Shown piece after piece: positions 27,311 through 35,869 of a DNA stretch of 64,000 bases. Position 1 is the first letter of the stretch. The number at the start of each line of letters is the position of its first letter. The DNA is from Paraburkholderia piptadeniae. Its GTDB lineage: Bacteria; Pseudomonadota; Gammaproteobacteria; Burkholderiales; Burkholderiaceae. Where the stretch lies: assembly GCF_900007165.1 (NCBI RefSeq), contig NZ_CYGY02000021.1:2877-66876 (forward strand). Reading direction: 5' to 3'. The notes under the pieces are model-generated. The model searched no databases, was not told the origin of the DNA, and worked only from the letters and a program-made list of their open reading frames with translations. Both the position numbers and the translations under genes were made by a program.

Positions 27311-27437
27311 GCAGGTGGCTCCTTTTTTTTGAACGCAGGGTGTCATGCGCCAGAGATGCGCGAAGCGAGATGGACACGCCGCGCTTCCCGCCCTCTAATC
27401 TTGAACAGGTCGAAGTATGGTAAGAAAAGAAAAAGAT

Positions 27438-27480
27438 GTGCATACTGCATTTTTGTCATGAGAAAATGCATTCTATGCAC
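27438..27480. promoter_or_regulatory. Nested dyad over the LysR start codon
   Basis: Outer arms GTGCATA (27438-27444) and TATGCAC (27474-27480); inner arms GCATTTT (27447-27453) and AAAATGC (27463-27469). The dyad covers the LysR ATG (27475) and lies between the divergent permease and LysR genes. It is a strong candidate for the LysR operator with self-repression. Confidence 0.65.
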
Positions 27481-28431
27481 GACCCATTGCGCCGCCTGGA
27501 TCTGAATCTGCTGCTTGTGTTCGACGCGCTCTATCGGCACCGCAGCGTCGTGGCTGCGGCCGACGAATTGGCCCTCAGCTCTTCTGCATGCAGCCACGCG
27601 CTGTCACGATTGCGCAACACCTTTGCCGACGACCTCTTTGTGCGTTATGGAAGTGCAATGCAGCCCACGGCCCTGGCGGACCAGATGTCGCGGGCTGTCT
27701 CCGATGCGCTCGGCCTGCTCTCTGACAATCTGAGTTCCGCCGGTCCCTTTGTTCCGGCGACTAGCACGCAGACCTTTACCCTAGCGGCCACGGACTTCAC
27801 TGCATTCGCACTGTTACCGAGCTTCATGGCCCGGCTGCAGGCGCTTGCCCCTGATTTACGTGTCAAGGTGGTGTACTCCAGTCATCGCGACTCGCTGGAA
27901 GATCTCGCGGCAGGGCGCGCTCATTTCGCGCTCAGCTTTGCGGATGCGGACAGCGCGCTCAGCGAGGGGGTGGAGTCCTTTGAGGGCTTCACTGACGACT
28001 ATGTCGTCGCAGTGCGAAAGCTTCACCCACGCATCTCGGACACCCTGTCTATCGAGCAATATCTGCACGAGAAGCATGTCGCCGTGCTGCCCTGGACGAG
28101 TTCCGGCAGTGTAATTGACGAGGCGTTGAAGAAGAGCGGGCATCGGCGTCGCGTCGCAATTCAGCTGCCGAGCCTCATGGCCGCTCCTTTCATTGTTGCC
28201 AACACCGAGTTGCTGCTCACGTTGCCTCGACGAGTGGCAGAGCAGTTGCGCTCAACCTCTCATCTCGAGATTTTTCCAACTCCCTTCGATACTCCCCCGT
28301 ACACGCTCAAGGTGTACTTCCATGTTCGGTATGCTGGCACACCAGCCCACGCCTGGATGCGGGAGCAACTGCTTCGAGCACTTGACGATACGCCAAACGT
28401 GACGCAGCACGCCAGGAGCAAAGGAAAGTGA
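27475..28431 (+). CDS. LysR-family regulator, NodD/SyrM-like group
   Basis: A 318-residue LysR regulator from ATG 27475 (MHDPLRRLDLNLLLVFDALY). The winged helix shows RSVVAAADELALSSSACSHALSRLRNTFADDLFVR, a pattern of the NodD-like group, and the effector domain follows from about residue 95. It is divergent from the permease, lyase and TTC38 gene run and is the natural regulator of that run. A nested dyad overlaps its own start codon. Confidence 0.85.
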   Translation: MHDPLRRLDLNLLLVFDALYRHRSVVAAADELALSSSACSHALSRLRNTFADDLFVRYGSAMQPTALADQMSRAVSDALGLLSDNLSSAGPFVPATSTQTFTLAATDFTAFALLPSFMARLQALAPDLRVKVVYSSHRDSLEDLAAGRAHFALSFADADSALSEGVESFEGFTDDYVVAVRKLHPRISDTLSIEQYLHEKHVAVLPWTSSGSVIDEALKKSGHRRRVAIQLPSLMAAPFIVANTELLLTLPRRVAEQLRSTSHLEIFPTPFDTPPYTLKVYFHVRYAGTPAHAWMREQLLRALDDTPNVTQHARSKGK

Positions 28432-28567
28432 GGGAGATGAACGCCAAGCTCTGCAGGTCGGCAGATACTGCACGTCTTGCAGCATGAGCTGAAGATCATT
28501 CAGTACACGAGCCAGTCTAAAAACATAACATCCCCGAGGTTACAATTTCGCATGTTAGGTGACATCC

Positions 28568-29062
28568 ATGACCAACGACATTCAGTTTCGCCAGGCCCGG
28601 CCCATCGATGTTGACCGCTGCTACGAGATCGAGATCTCTGCATATGAAGGCGACGAAGCCGCAACACGCGAAAAGATCGCGACGCGCATCGAGCAGTATC
28701 CTGAGGGATTCCTCGTCATGGAGCGTGACGGTTGCGTGATTGCCTTCATCAACTCGGGTTGCGCTTACGACGTGGTTATGTCCGACGAGGCTTTCAAGGA
28801 ACTCATCGGGCACGACGCTCAAGCTCACAATGTTGTCATCATGTCTGTCGTTGTCGACCCCGCCGAGCAGGGAAACGGCTACTCAAGCGTGCTGATGCAG
28901 ACCTTCATTGACAAGATGCGAGCAATGGGCAAATCCACCATTCACCTGATGTGCAAAGATCGCCACGTCGAGCTATATAAAAAGTTCGGGTACCAATACG
29001 TCAAACCTTCCGACTCTGATCATGGCGGTATGACGTGGAACGAAATGGTGATGGCCCTCTAG
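28568..29062 (+). CDS. GNAT-family N-acetyltransferase
   Basis: A 164-residue acetyltransferase of the GNAT superfamily. Motif A is VVVDPAEQGNGYSSVLMQTFI (acetyl-CoA pyrophosphate loop QGNGYS) and motif B follows as LMCKDRHVELYKKFGYQYV. The arrangement resembles the serotonin/arylalkylamine acetyltransferase group. ATG 28568 has AGGTGA upstream. It stands alone between the LysR gene and an IS remnant; the substrate is not evident. Confidence 0.8.
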   Translation: MTNDIQFRQARPIDVDRCYEIEISAYEGDEAATREKIATRIEQYPEGFLVMERDGCVIAFINSGCAYDVVMSDEAFKELIGHDAQAHNVVIMSVVVDPAEQGNGYSSVLMQTFIDKMRAMGKSTIHLMCKDRHVELYKKFGYQYVKPSDSDHGGMTWNEMVMAL

Positions 29063-29092
29063 TGTGGCGAGTTAGAAGTTCGTTGCATTATT

Positions 29093-29300
29093 AGAGCGTG
29101 TCAGGAACCTTGAAGTACTGGCCCTGCATGAACGAGCATGAGCATGGCGAAGACCAAACAATGAAGCCCAGCAAGGGTTTTCGGGTAGCCGCTCACAGTC
29201 CCGTCCGAGGCCGAAGCGGTCAAGCCATCCAAAGCTGCGCTCGACCACCCACCGCCGGGGCAGCAATACAAATCCCTTTATTGCTTCCTGCAGTTTGATC
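29093..29300 (-). mobile_element. IS5-family transposase 3' remnant
   Basis: The minus strand encodes [21 protein letters not shown], the C-terminal Y-(2)-R-(3)-E region of IS5-family (IS427 group) DDE transposases. After ERLPENP the frame slips; the next frame gives [19 protein letters not shown] and then QGS or YFKVPD-like residues. GAGCGTGTCAGGAACC at 29093 may be the terminal repeat. Only about 200 bp remain, so it cannot move by itself. Confidence 0.75.
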
Positions 29301-29377
29301 ACTTCAGGCCGGGTCGTTGTCTTTCGTCAACGATTGCCCGGTGGGGACGGAACCAACGAGTGAGCGTGGCGGGTTTT

Positions 29378-30067
29378 ATGAGAATTGCAGTTCTGGAGGA
29401 GACGCAGGCGCAAGCCGTTTTCGTGTGCCGGACGCTGTCGGCGACGGGGCACACCAGCCATGCGTTCGCGGATGGACACGCGCTGGTCGCGCAACTGCGT
29501 AGCCAGCCGTTCGATCTGCTCGTGCTCGATCGTGATGCGCCGGGCCTGTCGGCTGACGAGGTGGTGCACTGGGTCCGTGAGAATTTTAACGAGTGTCTGC
29601 CCGTCCTCCTGACGACGAAGACAGACGATACGTCCGGCCAGATCACGGACGTCGACGATTGTCTCGTCAAACCCATCAGCGCGGCGACGCTGCTCGCGCG
29701 CGTCGGCATGCTGCTGCGCAACCCTGGCCAGGAGCCGGTGGCCGAGAAGGAAGTGTTCGGCGCATACGAATTCGAACCGGGCTCGAAGCGCGTCCGTGTG
29801 CGCGGCCATGCCGTCACGCTCACACACAAGGAATTCGAACTCGCGTTGCTGCTCTTCAAGCATCTGAGCAGGCCGCTGTCGCGCTTGCATATTCTCGAAG
29901 CGATCTGGAAGCAGGCGGCGGCCATTCCATCGCGCACGATCGACACACACGTGTCGATGCTGCGCGCGAAGCTCGGCTTGCGTCCCGAAAACGGCTATCG
30001 CCTGATGCCGATCTACGGCTATGGGTATCGGCTCGAACGGATCGAGAAGGGCGACACAGGGACTTAA
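29378..30067 (+). CDS. OmpR-type response regulator
   Basis: A 229-residue response regulator with a receiver (1-115) and an OmpR-type winged helix (125-225). The phosphoacceptor is in FDLLVLDRDAPG (D51) and the conserved lysine in DDCLVKPI (K98). The DNA-binding part shows LTHKEFELALLLFKHLSRPLSR and SRTIDTHVSMLRAKLGLRPENGYRL. The receiver is shorter than usual: between LLTTK and DDCLVKP about six to ten residues of the beta4-alpha4-beta5 region are missing, and the acidic pair is E7-E8. No sensor kinase gene is adjacent. It may be partly inactive or signal without phosphorylation. Confidence 0.8.
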   Translation: MRIAVLEETQAQAVFVCRTLSATGHTSHAFADGHALVAQLRSQPFDLLVLDRDAPGLSADEVVHWVRENFNECLPVLLTTKTDDTSGQITDVDDCLVKPISAATLLARVGMLLRNPGQEPVAEKEVFGAYEFEPGSKRVRVRGHAVTLTHKEFELALLLFKHLSRPLSRLHILEAIWKQAAAIPSRTIDTHVSMLRAKLGLRPENGYRLMPIYGYGYRLERIEKGDTGT

Positions 30068-30507
30068 GCGGCTGGTGCTACGTCAGCCCAAGCGCTTCGG
30101 CCCGCGAATGCTTGAGCTGAACCGGCACGATGCCACTCGTCTGTGGCACATCACCACCGATCTAGCCAGCAAGCACGGCTTGCTTCTGCCTTGAGCATGC
30201 CGACCGTTGAAGAAGCAGAGGCACGATGTTCTGAGTCAATCTCTCATCTCAACACAGAAGATATCTTCGATCAGGCTATAGTTCTATGCGTGTATTAACA
30301 TGGATCTGACCGACCGGTAGCGGATAAAATACGCGGTCTTACCCTCGGAGACGGGGATGATAGACAGTTCACATGTCTGTTCAGCACTCTATGGTGTGTG
30401 CATGAACTCGAACTCGATATGGCATCGAAACTCGACCATCATCATGCCTTCTGCGTAGAGACAAGAGGTTTTTTAGCAGCTGATTCTGCAAGCTGAGGAA
30501 TAAAACT
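30068..30507. other. Gene-poor stretch with an unrecognised protein tail
   Basis: Between the response regulator and the SDR gene only one short frame stands out (30070-30195), ending with ELNRHDATRLWHITTDLAS and a few more residues before TGA. It reads like the tail of a lost gene, but I do not recognise the family. The remaining 300 bp are AT-richer and hold no gene. Confidence 0.3.
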
Positions 30508-31476
30508 ATGTCACGCATTGTCATCATCGGTGGGAGCGGACACATCGGGAGCTACTTGGTACCCAGACTTGTCGACCTAGGGCACGAGGTAGTAAACGTG
30601 AGCCGTGGTTCCGCCAAACCTTACCGACCACACTACGCGTGGAGCCAGATCGAAAACGTAACGATTGATCGAGCAGCAGCAGAAAGATCTGGTCAATTCG
30701 GCGCGAAAATCGCGGATCTTGCTCCGGATATCGTTGTCGATATGATCGCATTCGATCTCTCCAGCACGCAGCACATAGTTGAAGCGCTACGGGGAAAGGT
30801 TGAGCATTATCTTTTCTGCAGCTCGATCTGGGTCTACGGGCGCTATGTCACCGTTCCATCGACTGAGGCAGACGCGCCGAATCCTATAGACAGTTACGGC
30901 AAGGGCAAAGCCGAGATTGAGTCGTGGCTCATGCGCGAGGCACGATTAAACGGCTTCCCCGCCACTTGCTTCCGGCCTGGCCATATCGTAGGTGAAGGTT
31001 GGGTACCTATCAATCCGACAGGCAATGCGGACCCAGACGTCTATTCGTTGATTGTGCGCAGTGACGAACTGGTTCTTCCGAATCTCGGACTTGAGACAGT
31101 GCATCACGTTCATGCCGATGATGTCGCGCAATGGATCATTCGGGCGATAGAGAATCGGGCTGCATCAGTCGGGGAGGTATTCAATACTGTTTCTGAACAA
31201 GCGGTTACCCTGCGAGGCTTTGCCGAAGCGGTTTACCGTTGGTTCGGGAAGGAACCCCGCATTGCTTACAAGCCCTTCGACGAGTGGATTCTCTGTCTCG
31301 GCGAATACGCGGAGAACACTCGCGGTCACGTGATCCGCAGTTCTTCGCACTCGGTCGAAAAAAGCCGCCAACGCCTCGGGTATCAACCTCGGTACACGAG
31401 CCTTCAGGCCGTCTATGAGTCGCTCCAGGCGCTTATCGCTGATGGGATCGTCGTCGGCCCTGCCGCCAACCTCTGA
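30508..31476 (+). CDS. NAD-dependent epimerase/dehydratase-like SDR
   Basis: A 322-residue extended short-chain dehydrogenase/epimerase. The NAD loop is IVIIGGSGHIGSYLV at residues 4-18, the catalytic serine region is LFCSSIWVYG and the Tyr-Lys pair is in SYGKGKAEIE (YxxxK). Extended-SDR features continue with VHHVHADDVAQWIIRAIEN and a C-terminal SVEKSRQRLGYQPRY. Relatives act on nucleotide sugars or other hydroxy compounds. GAGGAA precedes the start. It stands alone in a patchy region with base composition closer to the left part of the window; its substrate is not evident. Confidence 0.8.
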   Translation: MSRIVIIGGSGHIGSYLVPRLVDLGHEVVNVSRGSAKPYRPHYAWSQIENVTIDRAAAERSGQFGAKIADLAPDIVVDMIAFDLSSTQHIVEALRGKVEHYLFCSSIWVYGRYVTVPSTEADAPNPIDSYGKGKAEIESWLMREARLNGFPATCFRPGHIVGEGWVPINPTGNADPDVYSLIVRSDELVLPNLGLETVHHVHADDVAQWIIRAIENRAASVGEVFNTVSEQAVTLRGFAEAVYRWFGKEPRIAYKPFDEWILCLGEYAENTRGHVIRSSSHSVEKSRQRLGYQPRYTSLQAVYESLQALIADGIVVGPAANL

Positions 31477-32084
31477 ATCATCATCTAACGGTCAACAACG
31501 CGCGCTCCTCAGATTCGTTCAGGGGCGTCCCCGACGCTGCGCCATCGCGGGGTTACGCTCAAAAGGCAACAAATACTTCGGTAGTGCCGGCGAGTCCGAG
31601 CGGTCCTCCGCTTCCGTGATACGCCAGGTCGTCACAGGGCATATGGCCTCAACTGACACACCGACGACGTGAATGCCGAGAACGGATGCGCGCCCTCTCC
31701 CGGCTTGTCCGCGCTCAGTGGCTGCACGTGGATCGATATCCGGGCGCGTGAGCTGTTCGCTTGAACGTGTGAAGATCGCGACCGGACTGGCCGCGAGAGC
31801 GTGAGCGGCCCGGAGCGGCTCAGTGCATATTGCAGGCCGATCCACGTTTTGAGCTAATGCAGCCCGGGCACGCCGGCTCGCCGCAGCAGCGCGCCCGGGC
31901 CCACACCCGACAGCTGAAGGTCCGGACTCGTGGGCTGCCTCCATACTCTCGCGTCGGGGCACGCAATTCTCAAGTAACTGAAGCTCGTGCCCGTCGACGA
32001 GCGTACGCCGAAGCACGAGATCGCCCATGCGCGCGTGCTCGAAAACATGGTGGCGGAAACCGCATCGCATGATGCGAAAGCGCT
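31477..32084. other. Gene-free stretch
   Basis: About 600 bp between the SDR gene and the ROK remnant. Long open frames on the minus strand have no family likeness and look like GC-driven noise. It may contain more of the decayed ROK gene (for example around 31985), but no motif is clear. Confidence 0.35.
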
Positions 32085-32337
32085 GAAGTGCTGCGCGACG
32101 CCGGCCGGCATCTCGGTCTCGCGTTACGCGCTGTCGCCGCCGTAGCGGACCCGGAGGCAGTTTTTCTGGCGGGAGAGGTCGGGCCATTCGGAGGGCTATC
32201 TGGAAGGCGTGCGCGAAGCCTTCACCGAGGATACGGCTGTACCCGTCGTACCATCGACCGTCACCAACGACATGGCCGCGATCTGGCTCGCGCTCGAGGC
32301 CTTCGTGTACTCGCGGTTGAGCGACCTGATGGATTAA
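32085..32337 (+). pseudogene. Remnant of a ROK-family regulator/kinase
   Basis: One frame gives EVLRDAGRHLGLALRAVAAV followed by DPEAVFLAGEVGPF, a typical C-terminal block of ROK proteins (NagC, XylR, glucokinases). A frameshift near 32190 moves the match to SEGYLEGVREAFTEDTAVPV and VPSTVTNDMAAIWLALEAF up to TAA 32337. The N-terminal DNA-binding and ATP-binding parts are not found. It is a dead gene end. Confidence 0.6.
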
Positions 32338-32347
32338 ATCGGACGCA

Positions 32348-33361
32348 TCACCCGTTATAAAAGCGCCGGCGCGCATCGCGAAGCCACAATCGCACCAGAT
32401 GGCGCTTCCGTTCCTCCTCATCGAAGTCGACGAACTGCGTGCGTCGATGCCCGCAGCGCAGGTTATCGACGATCTGAATCTGTCCCGGCTCGAAGAAAAA
32501 CTCGCGCGCCCATTGCGGTTCGCGCATCACGGCTTCGAGCGTTTGCAGCGCGTCGAGGGTCTCAGTGTCCATTTCCCGTTGGGCCATCTCATAGCCCGCA
32601 ATTACATGGCGATGCGACAGCCTGCACACCATGCGTCCGCCTTCGTTCTGAAAAAGCGGATGGCTGATGAGGGTCGCGTCGCCGGGTGCGTGCTCGCGCT
32701 GGCGGTCGAAGATATATGGCCTGAAAAGGCGCGGCAGTAGTTGCGGATAACGCTCGATCATCTGGTTGTACACCGTGTAGAAGCTCACGATGCTGCTCAC
32801 GCCACCCTGCTTCGCGGGCCGCAGGCAGAGAAGCGCCACATAGTCCGGCGGGCAGATGTTATAGCTGTTGTCCGTATGAAAATTCTGTTCCGCGCTGGTG
32901 ATGTCGGGACGCACGCCGTTGCCCGGCGGCTTGCCGAGATCGCGCACGTCGTAAATCATCTTGCCGTCCCAGCTCTGCGCGACCGGACGCGAGACCATTT
33001 GCGCGAGCAGCCAGTAGACCGCGGTCGCTTCCTGCTTGCTCCATAGTTCCATCGGCAGGCGGTCGACGATCACAAAGCCCGGCCCTTCGATCAGCAGTTG
33101 CGATGCTTCGCGCATCATCGCGCAGCAGCGTTTGAGCGAGAAATCGTCGGGACGCAACAGCGCGGTCGGCAGCGGATTCGCGCGCAACATTGCAACGACT
33201 TCGTCGAGTTCGCGCCGACAGGCCTCGCTGATCTTCACCATGCCATCGTCCGGCGCCAGAGAAGCACGCGTCCAAGCGATCGGTCCGCTGAACGGCGTCA
33301 TGCGCACCGGCTCATTTGGTTCGCGCGTGGCTTCTTCCAGTATGATTGCTTGATCTTCCAT
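32348..33361 (-). CDS. TauD/TfdA-type 2-oxoglutarate dioxygenase
   Basis: A 337-residue Fe(II)/2-oxoglutarate dioxygenase of the TauD/TfdA group. The iron ligands are in NFHTDNSYN (H162, D164) and NLRCGHRRTQF (H305), and the 2-oxoglutarate carboxylate is probably held by the Arg in RHLVRLWLRD (R324). ATG 33361 has AAGGAG upstream; the frame is open 22 codons further without a ribosome site. It is divergent from a LysR gene, with a perfect 19-bp palindrome between. Family members hydroxylate taurine, alkyl sulfates, carnitine precursors and other acids. The nearby sulfatase makes a sulfonate or sulfate ester attractive, but this is inference. Confidence 0.85.
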   Translation of the reverse strand: MEDQAIILEEATREPNEPVRMTPFSGPIAWTRASLAPDDGMVKISEACRRELDEVVAMLRANPLPTALLRPDDFSLKRCCAMMREASQLLIEGPGFVIVDRLPMELWSKQEATAVYWLLAQMVSRPVAQSWDGKMIYDVRDLGKPPGNGVRPDITSAEQNFHTDNSYNICPPDYVALLCLRPAKQGGVSSIVSFYTVYNQMIERYPQLLPRLFRPYIFDRQREHAPGDATLISHPLFQNEGGRMVCRLSHRHVIAGYEMAQREMDTETLDALQTLEAVMREPQWAREFFFEPGQIQIVDNLRCGHRRTQFVDFDEEERKRHLVRLWLRDARRRFYNG

Positions 33362-33452
33362 CTCATCTCCTTGTTCTCGTGAGGGTGCGTCGTCGTGAAA
33401 CCAGTCTACGACGTACCCCTGCCGCAAGATAGCGAGACATTCCGATCGTCAC

Positions 33453-33471
33453 TCATCGAAATAGTCGATGA
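33453..33471. promoter_or_regulatory. LysR-type operator (ATC-N9-GAT)
   Basis: TCATCGA, AATAG, TCGATGA: a perfect palindrome containing ATC-N9-GAT, a LysR binding-box form. It lies 30 bp before the LysR start and about 90 bp before the divergent dioxygenase gene. Confidence 0.65.
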
Positions 33472-33501
33472 AGCGGCGCATCCCTCACACGACAACGAGC
33501 A

Positions 33502-34404
33502 ATGGATATCCGGCAGCTTGAAACCTTTCTTCGCATCGTCGACACGGGAAGTTTCGGCGCCGCCGCGCAAACGCTCAATGCCACGCAATCGACCGTGTCC
33601 GCGCGCATTCGCGAGCTGGAACGGTCGCTGGGCGTCGAGCTATTCGACCGCAGTCAGCACCGCGCGCGTCTCACCGCCAAAGGACAAGACCTCGTTGCAG
33701 CGGCGCGCGAAATCGTCAGGCTGGCTTCGAATGTGCGGCACCGAATCGGCGACAAGGATGCGCTGACAGGCACGGTACGGCTCGGCGTCGTTAATCTTGT
33801 TGCGATCACCTGGCTGCCGAAGTTGATGAGCACGTTGCGCGAGCGTTATCCGAATCTCGCCGTCGTGCTGGACATGGGCCTCACAGCGCAGCTCGTCGAC
33901 AAGCTGCGAACCGGCGATCTCGATCTCGCGCTCGTGACGGGTCCTGTCGTGGAGAGCGGACTGCAAGCCATATCGCTCGGCTTCGATCAGTTCGTGTGGA
34001 TGTGCGCACCCGAGCTCGACGTTCCCTCGCGCAAGCTTACGCCCGCCGAACTCGCGGCGTGGCCGGTGCTCGGGCTGTCGTCGCAATCGCATCACTATCC
34101 GGTGATCGAGCGCTGGTTTCGCGATGCACACGCCGACTATCGCCCGGTCATCTCGTGCAACAACGTGCGCGTGCTCGCCGACCTGACCGTGACAGGACTC
34201 GGTGTGAGCCTGCTGCCGCGCATGTCGTATCACGCGGAAATCGCAGCGGGAAGGCTTCGCGTGATCGATACCGCCCCACAACTCGGGCCGGTGGAATTCG
34301 TCGCGCTGCATCGGCATACGGCGACCGATCCGGTCGTGGAAGCAGTGGCGTCGCTCGCGATGGAAACGAGCGAGTTCGAGCGCGGCCCGACGTCTGACGC
34401 TTAG
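33502..34404 (+). CDS. LysR-family transcriptional regulator
   Basis: A 300-residue LysR regulator. The winged helix is MDIRQLETFLRIVDTGSFGA...LNATQSTVSARIRELERSLG, and the effector domain starts near residue 90 (LTGTVRLGVVNLVAITWLPKL). It is divergent from the TauD-like dioxygenase, with a perfect LysR-type palindrome between, so it probably controls that gene and itself. Its stop codon overlaps the convergent MHS transporter stop by four bases. Confidence 0.88.
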   Translation: MDIRQLETFLRIVDTGSFGAAAQTLNATQSTVSARIRELERSLGVELFDRSQHRARLTAKGQDLVAAAREIVRLASNVRHRIGDKDALTGTVRLGVVNLVAITWLPKLMSTLRERYPNLAVVLDMGLTAQLVDKLRTGDLDLALVTGPVVESGLQAISLGFDQFVWMCAPELDVPSRKLTPAELAAWPVLGLSSQSHHYPVIERWFRDAHADYRPVISCNNVRVLADLTVTGLGVSLLPRMSYHAEIAAGRLRVIDTAPQLGPVEFVALHRHTATDPVVEAVASLAMETSEFERGPTSDA

Positions 34405-35696
34405 TAGGCGGCGCGCGTCTCTGGCGCCGGCCTCGCGAACATGCGGAATGTCGCGAGCAAAGCAATGAGCGCCGCGAACGACAGCCACAACGCGGGCACC
34501 GCGCGGTTCTGCGTGACCTGAATAAGCGCCGTGCAAATAAATGGCGTGAAACCGCCAAAGATAGCTTGCGCCAAGCTCCATACGAGCGAAAAGCCCGTGC
34601 CGCGGATATTCGCGGGCATGATCTCGGTGAGCGCCACCACCATGCCGGCCTGATACGAGCCGTAGATCATCGCGTACCACACTTCGACCACGAGCAGACG
34701 CGTGAAGCTCGGCGTCTGAACGAGCCAGAGCATTGCCGGATAAGCGGTGAGAATTACGAGCACCGCGCATACCGTGAGCACCGCGCGCCGCCCCACCTTG
34801 TCGGATATCGCGCCGACTATCGGCAGCATCGTGAAGTTGACGATGCCCACGGCCATCGTCACGATGAACGAATCGATCGCGGGCAGCTTCAGCACGCGCG
34901 AGCCGAACGTCGGCGTATAGGCGGTGATCAGGTTGAACATAACGGCGGTGAGCGTCACGAGCATGATCGCGCCGCCGATGATGCGCGCATTGTCCCTGAG
35001 CGATGCAAATATCTCCTTGCTCGACGGATGCCGCGTGCGCGATTCGAACTCCTTCGTTTCGCGCAGGCGCTTGCGAATCACGAAGAGCACCGGAATGATG
35101 AGACAGCCGATCAGAAACGGAATGCGCCAGCCCCAGCTGTTCATCTGCTCGGGCGTGAGCGCGAATCGCAGGCCCACACCGAGCAGCGCTGCGAACACGA
35201 CGGCGGCCTGCTGACTTGCCGATTGCCAGCTCACGAAGAAGCCACGTCGTCCCGGTGGCGCGATTTCCGCGAGATAGACTGACACGCCGCCCAGTTCCGC
35301 GCCGGCGGAAAAGCCCTGCAACAAACGCCCGATCACGACGATGACTGGCGCCGCGATGCCGATCGTGTCGTAACCCGGCACGAACGTAATCATGAGCATG
35401 CCGGCAGCCATGAGCGCGAGAGTGAGCAGCAGGCCCGCGCGGCGGCCGCGCCGGTCGATGTACGAGCCGAGCACGAGCGCGCCGATCGGCCGCATCAGAA
35501 AGCCCACGCCAAACGTCGCGAACGACAGCATCAGTGAGACGAACTCGTTGCCGCGCGGAAACAGTGCGTGTGAGATCGACAACGCGTAGAAGCCGTAGAC
35601 CGAGAAGTCATACATCTCGAGGAAGTTGCCGCTCGTCACGCGCAGGATCGTGCGCGCCGATGACTCTCGCGTCTTGCCGGATGTGCCAGATTGCAT
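34401..35696 (-). CDS. MHS-family MFS symporter (citrate-like)
   Basis: A 431-residue metabolite:proton symporter (MHS group; citrate and tricarboxylate carriers are close). Features are RVTSGNFLEMYDFSVYGFYA, GSYIDRRGRRAGLLL, GRLLQGFSAGAELGGVSVYLAEIAPPGRRGFF and a second-half DKVGRRAVLTV loop. ATG 35696 has GGAG upstream. It is divergent from the thiol dioxygenase, with a perfect TCCTA-N5-TAGGA palindrome in the shared promoter region. The paralogue at 38913 is strongly similar. It likely imports an organic acid used by this island. Confidence 0.87.
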   Translation of the reverse strand: MQSGTSGKTRESSARTILRVTSGNFLEMYDFSVYGFYALSISHALFPRGNEFVSLMLSFATFGVGFLMRPIGALVLGSYIDRRGRRAGLLLTLALMAAGMLMITFVPGYDTIGIAAPVIVVIGRLLQGFSAGAELGGVSVYLAEIAPPGRRGFFVSWQSASQQAAVVFAALLGVGLRFALTPEQMNSWGWRIPFLIGCLIIPVLFVIRKRLRETKEFESRTRHPSSKEIFASLRDNARIIGGAIMLVTLTAVMFNLITAYTPTFGSRVLKLPAIDSFIVTMAVGIVNFTMLPIVGAISDKVGRRAVLTVCAVLVILTAYPAMLWLVQTPSFTRLLVVEVWYAMIYGSYQAGMVVALTEIMPANIRGTGFSLVWSLAQAIFGGFTPFICTALIQVTQNRAVPALWLSFAALIALLATFRMFARPAPETRAAY

Positions 35697-35833
35697 GATT
35701 CGTCTCCATCGGATGCAGTTCATGCCCGGCCTCTTTCGCGAGCTCCAGGTTCGCTACGGGTGCGAGCGCACTTACGCTTGACCGCATTCTGCGACGATGC
35801 GATCATCGTGTAAACCAAATTATGATTTTTGCA

Positions 35834-35848
35834 TCCTATAAATTAGGA
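35834..35848. promoter_or_regulatory. IclR-type operator before thiol dioxygenase/MHS genes
   Basis: TCCTATAAATTAGGA, 22 bp before the thiol dioxygenase start and in the shared region with the divergent MHS gene. It is one of the best copies of the 15-bp palindrome. Confidence 0.75.
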
Positions 35849-35869
35849 TTAAATCCGCGGGAGAACATC

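Noticed and set aside
31519..32421. A 300-codon minus-strand frame over the gene-free stretch
   Set aside because: It has no family likeness and overlaps the ROK remnant on the other strand and the end of the dioxygenase gene.
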